A stretch of 64,000 bases of DNA from Stenotrophobium rhamnosiphilum (GCF_003052265.1 NZ_QANS01000005.1:1-64000); one strand, 5' to 3'. Positions 52,868 through 62,497 are shown, counted from the stretch's first letter. The notes: generated by a model from the sequence alone, not told the origin. Translations and numbers: made by a program.

Positions 52868-53872
52868 ATGAGTAATGTTGCGGATAAACCTGTACTCGTC
52901 ACCGGCGCCAGTGGTTTCGTTGGCAGCCACACTGCTCGCTTACTGGTTGAGAGTGGGCGCAAGGTTCGCGTGCTGCTCCGTAAAAGCAGCAATACCGCAG
53001 CGGTAAAAGATCTTCCTGTTGAGATCATTTACGGCGATGTGCTGGACCCCAATTCCTTACGCACAGCAATGCAAGGTTGCAGCAGCGTGTTCTACAGCGT
53101 GGTTGATCCGCGCTTTTGGCTGACTGACACCACGCCGCTCTATCGCAATAACGTAGAAGGCTTAGTCAACGCGATGGATATCGCACTTGAACTGGGCGTT
53201 GAGCGTTTCATATTCACCAGTTCGATGGGCACTTTGGGTTTTAATCCGAACGGCCCCGTCACTGAAGACATTCCTTTCAACTGGCTTGATCGCGCTTCAC
53301 CTTACATCCGTGCACGCCTGGAAGCAGAGAATAAATTTCTCAGCTACTGCCGAGAGAAAGGACTGCCCGGTGTTGCACTGTGCATCGCCAACACCTACGG
53401 CCCGCAGGATTATCAGCCCACGCCGCACGGCGGCATGCTGTGGGATGCTGCATCCGGCAAAGCGAAATACGCGCTGGATACGAGTGCACCAACGATCGAT
53501 ATTCGCGACGCCGCCGCAGCTGCTCTACTCGCAGAGAAACATGGGAGATTTGGTGAACGCTACATCATCGCTAACGAGTTCATCAGCAATTACGAGTTCT
53601 ATCGTATTGCGGCTGAACTGCGCGGAAATCCGCCACTGAAAATTATTCCGATCAGTATTGCGCGTGCGATCGCTGCGACAGCAGAAGCGATCTTTAAGCT
53701 GATTGGCAAGAAGGATTATTTGCTGAGTAAGGATGCGGTCTTTTTATCTGGGGCGTTTAAGACCATGGACAACAGCAAAGCTCGCAAGGAGCTGCATTGG
53801 AATCCTCGTCCAATCAAGGAAACCATTAAAGACGCTGTAGATTGGTACGCGCAACACGAAAAAGCACCGTAG
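52868..53872 (+). CDS. Extended SDR (NAD-dependent epimerase / 3-beta-HSD-like)
   Basis: A 334-residue extended SDR. LVTGASGFVGSHTARLL is the NAD motif; FTSSMGTLGF contains the catalytic Ser/Thr region. The position of the usual YxxxK reads SPYIRARLEAENKF: Tyr146 is kept but Arg150 replaces Lys. Similar to 3-beta-hydroxysteroid dehydrogenase-like and HpnA-like reductases. Its TAG stop is part of the palindromic repeat starting at 53869. Third gene of the 49611 operon. Confidence 0.83.
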   Translation: MSNVADKPVLVTGASGFVGSHTARLLVESGRKVRVLLRKSSNTAAVKDLPVEIIYGDVLDPNSLRTAMQGCSSVFYSVVDPRFWLTDTTPLYRNNVEGLVNAMDIALELGVERFIFTSSMGTLGFNPNGPVTEDIPFNWLDRASPYIRARLEAENKFLSYCREKGLPGVALCIANTYGPQDYQPTPHGGMLWDAASGKAKYALDTSAPTIDIRDAAAAALLAEKHGRFGERYIIANEFISNYEFYRIAAELRGNPPLKIIPISIARAIAATAEAIFKLIGKKDYLLSKDAVFLSGAFKTMDNSKARKELHWNPRPIKETIKDAVDWYAQHEKAP

Positions 53873-53934
53873 GGCGGGAGCATTCCGCCTTCCGAGAAAT
53901 CGCAAATGCGAAAGGCGGGATACTCCCGCCCTAC
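53869..53934. repeat. Palindromic intergenic repeat, GTAGGGCGGGAG family
   Basis: GTAGGGCGGGAG ... CTCCCGCCCTAC ends with internal CCGCCTT/AAGGCGG arms. It starts within the stop codon of the epimerase gene. A common interspersed unit type in gammaproteobacteria. Confidence 0.85.
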
Positions 53935-53950
53935 ACGTTCGACTCAGCGC

Positions 53951-54035
53951 GTAGGCTGGGTTGAAGCGTAGCGAAACCCAGCAGCAACTCTAATCGACTA
54001 GATGCTGGGTTTGGCTTCGCGGCAACCCAGCCTAC
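53951..54035. repeat. Palindromic intergenic repeat, TAGGCTGGG family (copy 2)
   Basis: GTAGGCTGGGTTGAAGCG at the left and GGCAACCCAGCCTAC at the right, with internal GAAACCCAGCA / TGCTGGGTTTGG arms; same family as 37627-37709. Confidence 0.87.
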
Positions 54036-54187
54036 GATCACTTCCGCTTGTAGCGAATGTGCCGCGAGTATTCATCGACTCGCACAAATGCTGAAGTGGT
54101 TCCCTGTTTCTCGCATTGAGAAGTCAGCTGGCGAACGTATCAGGCTTATTCCCAATCACCGTAAAAGTGGGCTTGTGATGTTTCTTT

Positions 54188-54218
54188 GGTTACTTTCTTT
54201 GCGCCAAAGAAAGTAACC
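54188..54218. repeat. Hairpin repeat GGTTACTTTCTTTG
   Basis: Perfect 14-bp arms GGTTACTTTCTTTG / CAAAGAAAGTAACC with loop CGC. A frequent intergenic hairpin. The convergent gap 53873-54350 holds this and three other palindromes and no gene. Confidence 0.88.
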
Positions 54219-54305
54219 CGCACCACAGTGCGGAACACGCCATCTCAATCAGAACAGGTAGTAGTCTCGCGCAGCGCGTGAAAAATCTCGCCCCTCACCC
54301 TCAAT

Positions 54306-54336
54306 CCCTCTCCCCATAAAAGGCATGGGGAGAGGG
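54306..54336. repeat. Hairpin repeat CCCTCTCCCCAT
   Basis: CCCTCTCCCCAT / ATGGGGAGAGGG with a 7-nt loop, 14 bp past the RND gene stop. It may end transcription from both sides, but there is no T-run. Confidence 0.78.
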
Positions 54337-54350
54337 AAGCAAGACACTCC

Positions 54351-57300
54351 TTATGTTCGTGTGAGTTTCCTGCGAACCGCCGGGATGTACTTCTCTTTCA
54401 TGTCATCCACCAACTCAAACACCACCGGCACCACCAGCAAGCTCAGCAACGTCGAAGTAATCAAGCCACCCACCACAACGACAGCCATTGGCGCGCGGAA
54501 GCTGCTGTCACCATCCAATCCCAGTGCAATCGGCATCATGCCGGCGCCCATCGCGAAGGTAGTCATGATGATCGGCCTCGCACGTTTGTGGCAGGCGTCA
54601 ACAACGGCGTCGAGACGGTCCATGCCTAAATCTCTGCGCGCCATGATTACGTAGTCGACCAACAAGATTGAGTTCTTGCTGACGATACCGATCAGCATTA
54701 GCAAACCGATCAAGGCGGCCATCGACATCGAGTAGTCGAATACCCATAGCAAGCCCAGCGCGCCGGTTGCTGCTAACGGCAATGCCGCAAGCACGGTGAT
54801 CGGCTGTCCAAAGTCATGGAACAACAACACCATCACTGCATAGACGCAGAAGATGCCAGCCAGCATCGCAAGCATGAATCCACTCATCATCTCGCTCATG
54901 TATTCAAGATCGCCGGCCAGTACCAGATCAACATCGGGTGGCAGCGTTTTAAGCGTGGGCAGCTTCCGTGCCTGCTCTAACACTTCGCCAACTGCGCGGC
55001 CTTGCAGATCCACAGCGAGACTAACGTAGCGATGACGGTCATAACGATCGATCTGCGCAGGCCCATCAGCAACGCTGATTTGCGCGATATTGCTCAGCGG
55101 CACTGCAGCGCCTGTTGCGCTCATCAGACGTAGCTGACCAATCGTGTCGAGAGCACCCATCGCACTTGGATCAAGTTGCACGCGCACGTATAGCTGTCGG
55201 CCTGGGAGATTCAATCTTGGAAGATTGAAGTCATAGTCGCCAGTGGTTGCTACACGAACAGCCTGGCCAATTTCCGCAGATGTAATGCCGAGTTCAGAAG
55301 CACGCGCGAAATCAGGGCGAATGACAATCTCAGGCCGCAGCACGCCAGCTGAGGTTTTGACGCCACCGATATTCGGCATCGAGCGCAGATCGGCCTCGAC
55401 AGCACGCGCAGCTTTCATCAATGTTTCAGGGTTATCACCCGACAACATCAAACTCATTTTCTCGCCGGGCGATCCACGACCGACACTGATCTGAGCACCA
55501 GGAATCAGGAAAAGCTTTTTGCGTATATCTGCCTGCACTTCAATGTGTTTGCGCTTACGCGACTCAGGTGGATACAAGCCGATCGTGAGCTGGGCCGTGC
55601 GCACATCACCGGTAGAAGAATCCGCGCGCATATTGCCTACATTGACGCCAGCACCAATGGCGGCGAATACAGATTCCACTTCGGGGATCGTTTCCAAAAC
55701 GGCTCGCGCGCGTTCTGCCAATGCCGTGGTCTGCTCCAGGTTACTGCCGGGTGGAGCGCCAATAATCACGAACTCCATGGTGTTGTCTTCAGTCGACAAG
55801 AACCCAGACGGAATCTGGCTGATCATCATCAACGATCCGAAGAAGATCACGGCAGCACCCGTGACGGTGGCAGCACGATGCTTGAGGCACCAGGTCACCA
55901 GCTTGAGATAGCCACGCATCAACGCGCCATCTTCTTCCACATGCGGCTGGGGCTTGAGGAATGCGGCAGCCATCATCGGCGTAAGCAGACGCGCGACTGC
56001 CAGTGAGAACAGTACGGCAGCCGAAGCAGTCCAACCGAACTGCTGGAAAATGGCACCGGTCAATCCGCCGACAAACGCTGTCGGCAAAAACACTGCGACC
56101 AAGGTCAACGATGTTGCAACAACCGCCAAACCAATTTCAGTTGCCGCTTCTATCGCTGCTTTCTTTGGCGGCTTACCCATGCGCAGATGGCGCATGATGT
56201 TTTCCACTTCGACAATCGCGTCATCCACCAAGATGCCGATGACGAGGGTCAGCGCTAGCAGCGTCACCGTGTTGAGCTTGTAACCCATCAGTGCCATGAC
56301 GGCGAAAGTCGGAATGATCGACAGCGGCAGCGCCACTGCTGACACCAGCGTTGCGCGCCAGTCACGCAGGAATATCCAGACCACGAGCACGGCAAGGATT
56401 GCGCCCTCATACAGCATGCGCATGGCCGCTTCATATTCGGACACACTGAAATCGACGGTGTTCGAAATTTCAGCAATCTTCACGCGCGGGTTCGCCGCGC
56501 GTAATTGATCGACAGCAAGGCGCACTGCTTTTGCCGTTGACACTTCATCGTGTCCGCGTGCGCGGGCAACAGAGAAGCTCACCACGCGTTTGCCATCAAG
56601 CAATGCAAGTTGTTGGCGTTCGACAGTGGTATCGCGAACGTTTGCGATGTCGTTGATGCGTACGCGTCGTCCATCCGTCAGAGGGAACGACAGGTTTCCA
56701 AGGTCTTCGGCGTTCGACACCGTACCCAGCGTTCGCACCGGCTGGCGCAGGCCACCCAACTCGCCACGGCCACTAGGTGATTCCTGCTGCATGCTGCGTA
56801 GCTGTCGGCCAATTTCGCCAGCCGTCACATTGAGGGATTGCAGACGCACGGGATCCAGTTCAACACGCACTTCGCGCGAAACACCGCCCTGACGCGTGAC
56901 CTGCGAAACACCGCTGACATGCAACAAAGACTTGGTGATGATGTCATCGACAAACCAGGACAGATCCGACTCGTCCATATTGTCCGATGAAACTGCGTAC
57001 ATCAGCACTGGCAGACCAGCAATGTTGACGCGCGTTATGACCGGTTCTTGCAGCGCGGTAGGCAGCGTTGAGCGTATGCGCGTTATTGCGTCGCGAACAT
57101 CCGTCATGGCCTCTGGCAGGCTTTTATCGAAAGCTAATTCAATAACCATCGCGACGGCGCCATCACTGATTGTCGTCGTGACGTGGCGTACGCCACCGAT
57201 ACTTGAAATGGAGTCCTCGATCGGCCGGGCCACTTCGGCCTCGAGTTGTATCGGCGAGGCACCCGGCATCACCAGCGTTACGGTGACGGAAGGAAATTCC

Positions 57301-57419
57301 ATATCAGGCATGTTCTGCACGCCCAAGTTATGGAAGCCCACCATGCCGGCAATCGCCAGCATGATGAAGAGAAGAATCGAAGGAGTGGGCTTGAGGATTG
57401 CCCAGGTAGAAATATTCAC
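54351..57419 (-). CDS. RND-family inner-membrane efflux transporter (HAE1/AcrB-like)
   Basis: A 1022-residue resistance-nodulation-division pump. It opens WAILKPTPSILLFIMLAIAG, has the proton-relay Asp pair in TM4 (GILVDDAIVEVE), and 12 membrane segments in two halves with two large periplasmic loops. Overlaps the adaptor gene by 4 bp. It likely exports toxic hydrophobic substrates or intermediates. No outer-membrane channel gene is adjacent, so a TolC-like protein encoded elsewhere would be needed. Confidence 0.94.
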   Translation of the reverse strand: MNISTWAILKPTPSILLFIMLAIAGMVGFHNLGVQNMPDMEFPSVTVTLVMPGASPIQLEAEVARPIEDSISSIGGVRHVTTTISDGAVAMVIELAFDKSLPEAMTDVRDAITRIRSTLPTALQEPVITRVNIAGLPVLMYAVSSDNMDESDLSWFVDDIITKSLLHVSGVSQVTRQGGVSREVRVELDPVRLQSLNVTAGEIGRQLRSMQQESPSGRGELGGLRQPVRTLGTVSNAEDLGNLSFPLTDGRRVRINDIANVRDTTVERQQLALLDGKRVVSFSVARARGHDEVSTAKAVRLAVDQLRAANPRVKIAEISNTVDFSVSEYEAAMRMLYEGAILAVLVVWIFLRDWRATLVSAVALPLSIIPTFAVMALMGYKLNTVTLLALTLVIGILVDDAIVEVENIMRHLRMGKPPKKAAIEAATEIGLAVVATSLTLVAVFLPTAFVGGLTGAIFQQFGWTASAAVLFSLAVARLLTPMMAAAFLKPQPHVEEDGALMRGYLKLVTWCLKHRAATVTGAAVIFFGSLMMISQIPSGFLSTEDNTMEFVIIGAPPGSNLEQTTALAERARAVLETIPEVESVFAAIGAGVNVGNMRADSSTGDVRTAQLTIGLYPPESRKRKHIEVQADIRKKLFLIPGAQISVGRGSPGEKMSLMLSGDNPETLMKAARAVEADLRSMPNIGGVKTSAGVLRPEIVIRPDFARASELGITSAEIGQAVRVATTGDYDFNLPRLNLPGRQLYVRVQLDPSAMGALDTIGQLRLMSATGAAVPLSNIAQISVADGPAQIDRYDRHRYVSLAVDLQGRAVGEVLEQARKLPTLKTLPPDVDLVLAGDLEYMSEMMSGFMLAMLAGIFCVYAVMVLLFHDFGQPITVLAALPLAATGALGLLWVFDYSMSMAALIGLLMLIGIVSKNSILLVDYVIMARRDLGMDRLDAVVDACHKRARPIIMTTFAMGAGMMPIALGLDGDSSFRAPMAVVVVGGLITSTLLSLLVVPVVFELVDDMKEKYIPAVRRKLTRT

Positions 57420-58546
57420 GGCGCGGGCTTGCCTGCTGCAGCGATGACGGTCACAAGATCACCGTTTGCGACGAATGCGCCACCGGAGAGGATGAGGCGA
57501 TCCGAAATTGCAACGTTGCCCAGAATCTCAATCGCATTGCTTTGACGGCGACCGGTGTCCACCTTCACTTCATGCACGCGATTCTGCGCATCGACTTTCA
57601 TCAGATAGCGATTGCCATCGCGAAGCACAACAGCCGTCTCGGGAAGCGTCAGCGCATCACGCTTGTCCAGCGCAAAACGACCAGTGACAAACACGCCTGC
57701 ACTCAAGCCGCTGGCCGCGGGCAGATCGACATAAGCAAACCCATTGCGCGTCTTCGCATCAACTGTTGGCGAAACCTGTCGCAACTTACCCGTCACTTTC
57801 GATCCGTCAACCGCAGTCAATGTAACTGCCATGCCTGCTTTCAATCGTGTCAGAGCCGCAGCGGGAACTTGAGCGCGCCACTCCAAACGGTTTTTACGTA
57901 CGAGGCGGAACAATTCCACGCCGACCATGCCAACGGATCCAACCGTTGCAGAGCGCGACGAAATCACGCCGTCGTCCGGAGCAACTACGCGTGCATAACG
58001 CAGCTGCAAAGCTTGAACTCTTTGTTGGGCCTTGGCCGAAGCGAGCATGGCTTCTGCCACTTGCGCTTGCGTGTGATAACCCATGATGACTTGTGCCGAG
58101 AGCGCATTGCTCTCGGCTAATTTATCCGCGCGCACAACATCAGCAGCAGCTTTCGCCAGATTCGCCTGTGCCTCGGCAACAGCCGCATCCTGACGCAGCA
58201 AGTTCGCACGTAATACATCTTCGCTGTAGCGAGCCAGAAGTTGGCCCTTGCTGACTTGATCGCCAACATCAGCACGCACTTCATCAAGGCGCACACCGCC
58301 GACTTCCGCACCAATGATCGCTTCTTGCCATGGCGTCACTTCGCCGCTGGCGGTTATCTCATCGCCCCAAGACTCTTGCTTGGGTGAAACCAGTTCAACC
58401 GCCATGACTGGCTTGGCCACGGTGGCTTCAGCTGTCTTGCCCTTGCACGCGGGGAGCAGCGTTACTGCCATTCCCACAAGAAAAACTGCCGCGATGCGGC
58501 CGATGATTGGTTTGCTCACGCTGCGCTTACACCTGAGATGAAACAT
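57416..58546 (-). CDS. RND periplasmic adaptor (membrane fusion protein), probable lipoprotein
   Basis: About 376 residues. N-terminal segment IIGRIAAVFLVGMAVTLLPA followed by Cys fits a lipoprotein signal (LPAC box). Two half-lipoyl segments (SGEVTPWQEAIIGAEVGG ... RVVAPDDGVISSRSATVG) flank a helical hairpin, then beta-barrel and membrane-proximal domains. The start is uncertain: ATGs at 58702, 58627 and 58546 and a GTG a few codons further in lack good ribosome sites; 58546 gives the most usual leader. Partner of the RND pump. Confidence 0.87.
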   Translation of the reverse strand: MFHLRCKRSVSKPIIGRIAAVFLVGMAVTLLPACKGKTAEATVAKPVMAVELVSPKQESWGDEITASGEVTPWQEAIIGAEVGGVRLDEVRADVGDQVSKGQLLARYSEDVLRANLLRQDAAVAEAQANLAKAAADVVRADKLAESNALSAQVIMGYHTQAQVAEAMLASAKAQQRVQALQLRYARVVAPDDGVISSRSATVGSVGMVGVELFRLVRKNRLEWRAQVPAAALTRLKAGMAVTLTAVDGSKVTGKLRQVSPTVDAKTRNGFAYVDLPAASGLSAGVFVTGRFALDKRDALTLPETAVVLRDGNRYLMKVDAQNRVHEVKVDTGRRQSNAIEILGNVAISDRLILSGGAFVANGDLVTVIAAAGKPAP

Positions 58547-58772
58547 AGAAGGACTGACCACATCAGCCTCGCGGCGACCGGATACCTTTTCGGAACGGGC
58601 CGCAAGATATGAAATAGAGTGGTTCATATATGGATTTTGAAGCTTTCGGCGTAGGACTGTCAACGCACAAACGGATGACTTACCTTGCCGGACGCAGCAC
58701 ACGCCAAAACTGGGCAGGAACGTCGCCCATCGGATACGTTTTATATGAGTGCTTTACCGCGTTGGATGATGC

Positions 58773-59708
58773 TTACGGCCAGAGATAGCGCATGCCCGTT
58801 TCCGATTCCAACCACGCCCAGAGCCTCGCTGCATCCGGCAAAGACTGCGCAGCTTTGGACGGCTTGGCGACCCGCGGCGCGCCGCGCATCTCAGCGAATC
58901 CAGACGGGCCATAAAACAAACCACCGCTGGCATTGGCGTCGATAGCCGCCATCAATGTCGGCTTCGCACCGTCTTCAATGCTTTGTCCGCCATAGTTGAT
59001 GGCCCAACGCATGGTCAGCCGCGCCAGTCGATGTTTAAGAGGCAGCGGACCATTGTGGTTCCACCCCGCCCCGATGCCAGTTTTGGAAATGCCCGGGTGC
59101 GCAGCCAGACTCAGCAGTTTGTTGCCTGCTAACTGAGCGCGGCGATCCAGTTCTAAAGCAAACATCAGTGCAGCCAGCTTGGCGACGCCGTAAGCGATAG
59201 TCGGATCGTAACCACTCACTTGATTGAGATCGTTGAAAGGCAGCTTCGCGGTTCTGTGGGCCATGCTCGACAGCGTGACCACACGCGGTGACTGCGCTCG
59301 GTTTAACGCTTTCAACAGCGAGCCTGTCAGTACGTAATGCCCCACAACGCTAACGCCAAAACCAAGCTCGTGCCCCAGCGACGTTGCTGCGCGCTGCATC
59401 GGCGGTAGCAGGCCTGCGTTGTTGATCAGGAGATCGAGAACTAGATTCTCCTGTTCACGTTCATCAGCAAAATTTTTGACCGCGTCGAGATCACCAAGAT
59501 CCAAAGCAAAGAATCTCGCGTTACTTTGCGGAACTGCTTCAATAATCGATCGTGCCGCTGCTTCACCTGCCTCACGATTGCGGTCGACAATCAGAACCTG
59601 AGCACCCTCACGCGCCAGACTCAGCGCAGTGGCAAGCCCTAATCCAGCAGCGCCTCCAGTAACTAAAGCAGTGCGTCGTTCAAGCGTGTTCGTCACGAGA
59701 CTTTCCAT
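58773..59708 (-). CDS. SDR, retinol-dehydrogenase-like
   Basis: A 311-residue SDR: VTGGAAGLGLATALSL, NNAGLL, and catalytic YGVAKLAA. The C-terminal GGLFYGPSGFAEMRGAPR and RLWAWLESETG match the paralogue at 31119. Lies downstream of the terminator at 59738-59768, so it needs read-through or its own promoter in the 79-bp gap. Lipophilic-alcohol dehydrogenase is the likely role. Confidence 0.86.
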   Translation of the reverse strand: MESLVTNTLERRTALVTGGAAGLGLATALSLAREGAQVLIVDRNREAGEAAARSIIEAVPQSNARFFALDLGDLDAVKNFADEREQENLVLDLLINNAGLLPPMQRAATSLGHELGFGVSVVGHYVLTGSLLKALNRAQSPRVVTLSSMAHRTAKLPFNDLNQVSGYDPTIAYGVAKLAALMFALELDRRAQLAGNKLLSLAAHPGISKTGIGAGWNHNGPLPLKHRLARLTMRWAINYGGQSIEDGAKPTLMAAIDANASGGLFYGPSGFAEMRGAPRVAKPSKAAQSLPDAARLWAWLESETGMRYLWP

Positions 59709-59737
59709 TTTCTATTTGCAGGCACTGTAAACAAAAA

Positions 59738-59768
59738 CGCCGCTGTGTCAGATCACGACACAGCGGCG
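59738..59768 (-). terminator. Rho-independent terminator
   Basis: CGCCGCTGTGTC / GACACAGCGGCG with a 7-nt loop; on the minus strand it is followed by TTTTTGTTTAC. Ends the ligase-dehydratase transcript. Confidence 0.92.
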
Positions 59769-59787
59769 CTGCACTTACAGACAAGTC

Positions 59788-60918
59788 TTACGGCAGTTCG
59801 ACGATACCAACGCCAGTCGCGGAGAGTTCGCCCGTGTGCGTGATCGCTTTCTGGGTGATTTCCACCAGCTTGCGGCCATCTTCTTCAAACTTGCGGGTCA
59901 CTTCGCCATTGATGTAGATGACATCGCCTTCCGGATTGTGACGACGGATTTGGCTGTTGGAGCTACGCAGGAAGCCTGCATCGCCCTGCCAGTTGGTCAG
60001 GTGATGCGTGAGCCATGAGGTGCGCTCTGGGCCGTAATCGTAGGCACCTGGCGTACCAACCTTCAGTGCAAACTCTTCTTCCCAATGCACGCGCTCTGGG
60101 CAATCTGGAATGCCGAAGCGGTTCTTGATGCCGAGGCCCGGATGCTTGTGATGCTGCGCCCAAGCGAGTTTGTTAGCGCGGATGTACAAGCCGCCCCAGC
60201 CCTGCGCGTAGCAGATAAAGCCGGTGACAGTCATCGGACCCTTCACCATCGTTGGCAACTTGTCACCAACATTGACGTCCTTCCAGTAACGCGGCGTGGC
60301 GCCACGTACTTCTTCCTTCGCATACAGCTCGAAGATCTTCGACAGCTCTTCGTCGGTGTAGACCTTCGGAGCACGTGCCTTTACTTCCTTGTACTTGGTG
60401 CCTTCTTCGCGAGCGACGTCGCGATCGGTGCGGAAGCACCAGCTGTCGGCTTCAGCAACGCACTCGCCCTTCTGATTGAAGAACTTCACGTTGTAGATCT
60501 GCTGGAAAGAACGACCAGCGAATTTGGTCTGATGTTCGATCAGATCTTTCAGCTTGGCTTCAGTGGTGATGGTGTCATTGCGCTTGACTGGCAAATGCCA
60601 CTTCCAATTCGCGCCAGCCCACATTGCGTGCGTGCCTGACAGGCCGCCAACGTAGCCAGAGATAATGCGGCTGGTGGTGAACAGGAAGCTAGGCAGCGCA
60701 ACGATGCCACCGAAGCGCGACTTGGCTGCGTATTCCGGATCGCACCAGAGCGGGTTGTCATCGCCAATGCCATGCGCGTAGTGACGAATCGCATCACGCG
60801 TGGCTTCGTAGTTCCAAGGCTCTACGGTGTCAGTGATTGCAACGCCGATGCGCGAACGAAGATCATCCAACGCCTTGTCGGTGATTTTTGGAAACAGAGT
60901 CTCTTTCTCTTGTGACAT
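59788..60918 (-). CDS. Double-hotdog MaoC/FAS1-like dehydratase (hydratase)
   Basis: A 376-residue two-domain hotdog protein, paralogue of 44010-45176. N-terminal hotdog motif GDDNPLWCDPEYAAKSRFGG has the Asp and Asn of R-specific enoyl hydratases. The C-terminal hotdog starts near VNVGDKLPTMVKGPMTVTGF. Start at 60918 is preceded by AAGGAGAGTGGC; the upstream frame to 61032 overlaps the ligase. Follows the ligase by 22 bp. Confidence 0.84.
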   Translation of the reverse strand: MSQEKETLFPKITDKALDDLRSRIGVAITDTVEPWNYEATRDAIRHYAHGIGDDNPLWCDPEYAAKSRFGGIVALPSFLFTTSRIISGYVGGLSGTHAMWAGANWKWHLPVKRNDTITTEAKLKDLIEHQTKFAGRSFQQIYNVKFFNQKGECVAEADSWCFRTDRDVAREEGTKYKEVKARAPKVYTDEELSKIFELYAKEEVRGATPRYWKDVNVGDKLPTMVKGPMTVTGFICYAQGWGGLYIRANKLAWAQHHKHPGLGIKNRFGIPDCPERVHWEEEFALKVGTPGAYDYGPERTSWLTHHLTNWQGDAGFLRSSNSQIRRHNPEGDVIYINGEVTRKFEEDGRKLVEITQKAITHTGELSATGVGIVELP

Positions 60919-60940
60919 GCCACTCTCCTTGAAATATTCG

Positions 60941-62497
60941 TTATGCAACTGCCGCGGCGCTTTCACGATCACGCAGCACTTTGCGATTGACCTTACCGGC
61001 CGGGGTTTTGGGTAATTCGTCGACGATGGCAATCACGCGTGGATACTCGTGCTGGCTCAAGCGCTCGCGCGTGAAGTCCTGCAGTTCGCGAATAAATACG
61101 TCGTCGGTGTTGCGTGGGCTTACTACGAAGGCCTTCACCACCTGCCCGCGCAACTGATCCTTCACGCCGATGACCGCGGCTTCGCGCACATCGGGATGCT
61201 TCAACAAAACGTTTTCGATCTCGACGGCGCTCATCGTCCAGCCAGCAGAGATGATCACGTCATCTGCGCGACCACCGTGATACAGATATCCGTCTTCGTC
61301 GATATAGCCGAGATCTTTAGTGGCGACCCACTGGCCGCGACGCAGCAGTTTCAGCTCCCCGACCTGACGCGGCTCGCAACGCTTGCCGCTAGGGTCGTGC
61401 ACTTCTACGGTCTGACCGGGAATCGCTTTGCCTAGTGAACCGGGCTTTACCTGAAAATCTGGCGCGCCGGGATAATTCACCAGCACCACACCAATTTCCG
61501 TCGTGCCATACATGCTGCACACGGGGTGACCAAATAGTGGCTCAACATATTCCAACGTCGCCGTATCAATCGGCTCGCCGGTGTAAGAAAGCTTCTGGAT
61601 GTTGAATTTGAACTTCTCGGCTTCACCAGTCGCCTTCATCATTCGATAGTGCGTTGCCGCTGCCGAAAGATTGGTGATCTTGAAATCCTGCAGCGCCTGC
61701 AACAAACGGATCGCTGCAAATTTGCCTGACATGGTGCCGGTGGTTACGCCGAGTGACAGTGGCGCCAAGGTGCCGTGCCACATGCCATGTCCCCATGCAG
61801 GCGACGATGGGCAGAAGAAATCATCACCCGGACGAACGCCGGTGCCGTACAACGCAGCGAGTGCAAGCACGACGATTGATTTGTGAGTGTGCTTAACCGC
61901 AGCAGGCAACTCGCGCGTGGTTCCCGAGGTGTACTGGAACGCTGCGAGATCATCGCCTTTTGTAGTGACGACGAATGTATCTGAGAATTTCTTCAGCTCT
62001 TCGAACAGCGATTCATCTGCAACTACAACTCGTGTATTTGCAGAAGTACGTGCGGTTTCTGCTTTCTCAGTATTAGTAACGAGAATTGTCGGCGTGCAAT
62101 CCGCTACACGCAGCTGAACGCCTTCAGGTCCAAACAATGTGAATAACGGCACACTGATTGCGCCCGTCTTCATCGCGCCAAACATCGCCATGTAAAACGC
62201 CAGCGATGGATCAAGCATGAACGCAACGCGATCGCCCGGCTTTACGCCTTGCGCAATCAGCCAGTTCGCAAAGCGGCTAGACCACAGCGAGATTTCTTTA
62301 AAGCTGAGAATTTCATCGTGACCATCAGCATGCGCAACGCGCACGGCAATCCGCTTGGAATCAGCGGCGTGCCGATCAATGCACTCATGAGCAATGTTGA
62401 AGGACTCAGGAGTCCCGTCAAACAAAGCCCAGACCTCCTGCATCGAGTAATGCTGCTGTGCATCAGCATAGCTCGTGTATTCCGTCAGCTTCTTCAT
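60941..62497 (-). CDS. Acyl-CoA synthetase (medium-chain/acetyl-CoA synthetase-like)
   Basis: A 518-residue ligase of the MACS/acetyl-CoA synthetase group. P-loop FQYTSGTTRELPAAVKHTHK, A5 motif CSMYGTTEIG, hinge TKDLGYIDEDGYLYHGGRAD and catalytic Lys in TPAGKVNRKVLRDR. Codes for acid activation; first gene of the operon with the dehydratase. Confidence 0.91.
   Translation of the reverse strand: MKKLTEYTSYADAQQHYSMQEVWALFDGTPESFNIAHECIDRHAADSKRIAVRVAHADGHDEILSFKEISLWSSRFANWLIAQGVKPGDRVAFMLDPSLAFYMAMFGAMKTGAISVPLFTLFGPEGVQLRVADCTPTILVTNTEKAETARTSANTRVVVADESLFEELKKFSDTFVVTTKGDDLAAFQYTSGTTRELPAAVKHTHKSIVVLALAALYGTGVRPGDDFFCPSSPAWGHGMWHGTLAPLSLGVTTGTMSGKFAAIRLLQALQDFKITNLSAAATHYRMMKATGEAEKFKFNIQKLSYTGEPIDTATLEYVEPLFGHPVCSMYGTTEIGVVLVNYPGAPDFQVKPGSLGKAIPGQTVEVHDPSGKRCEPRQVGELKLLRRGQWVATKDLGYIDEDGYLYHGGRADDVIISAGWTMSAVEIENVLLKHPDVREAAVIGVKDQLRGQVVKAFVVSPRNTDDVFIRELQDFTRERLSQHEYPRVIAIVDELPKTPAGKVNRKVLRDRESAAAVA

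Noticed and set aside
53869-54035. Repeated units considered as a CRISPR array
   Set aside because: The units are different palindromic families, each present once here, with no regular spacers and no cas genes.
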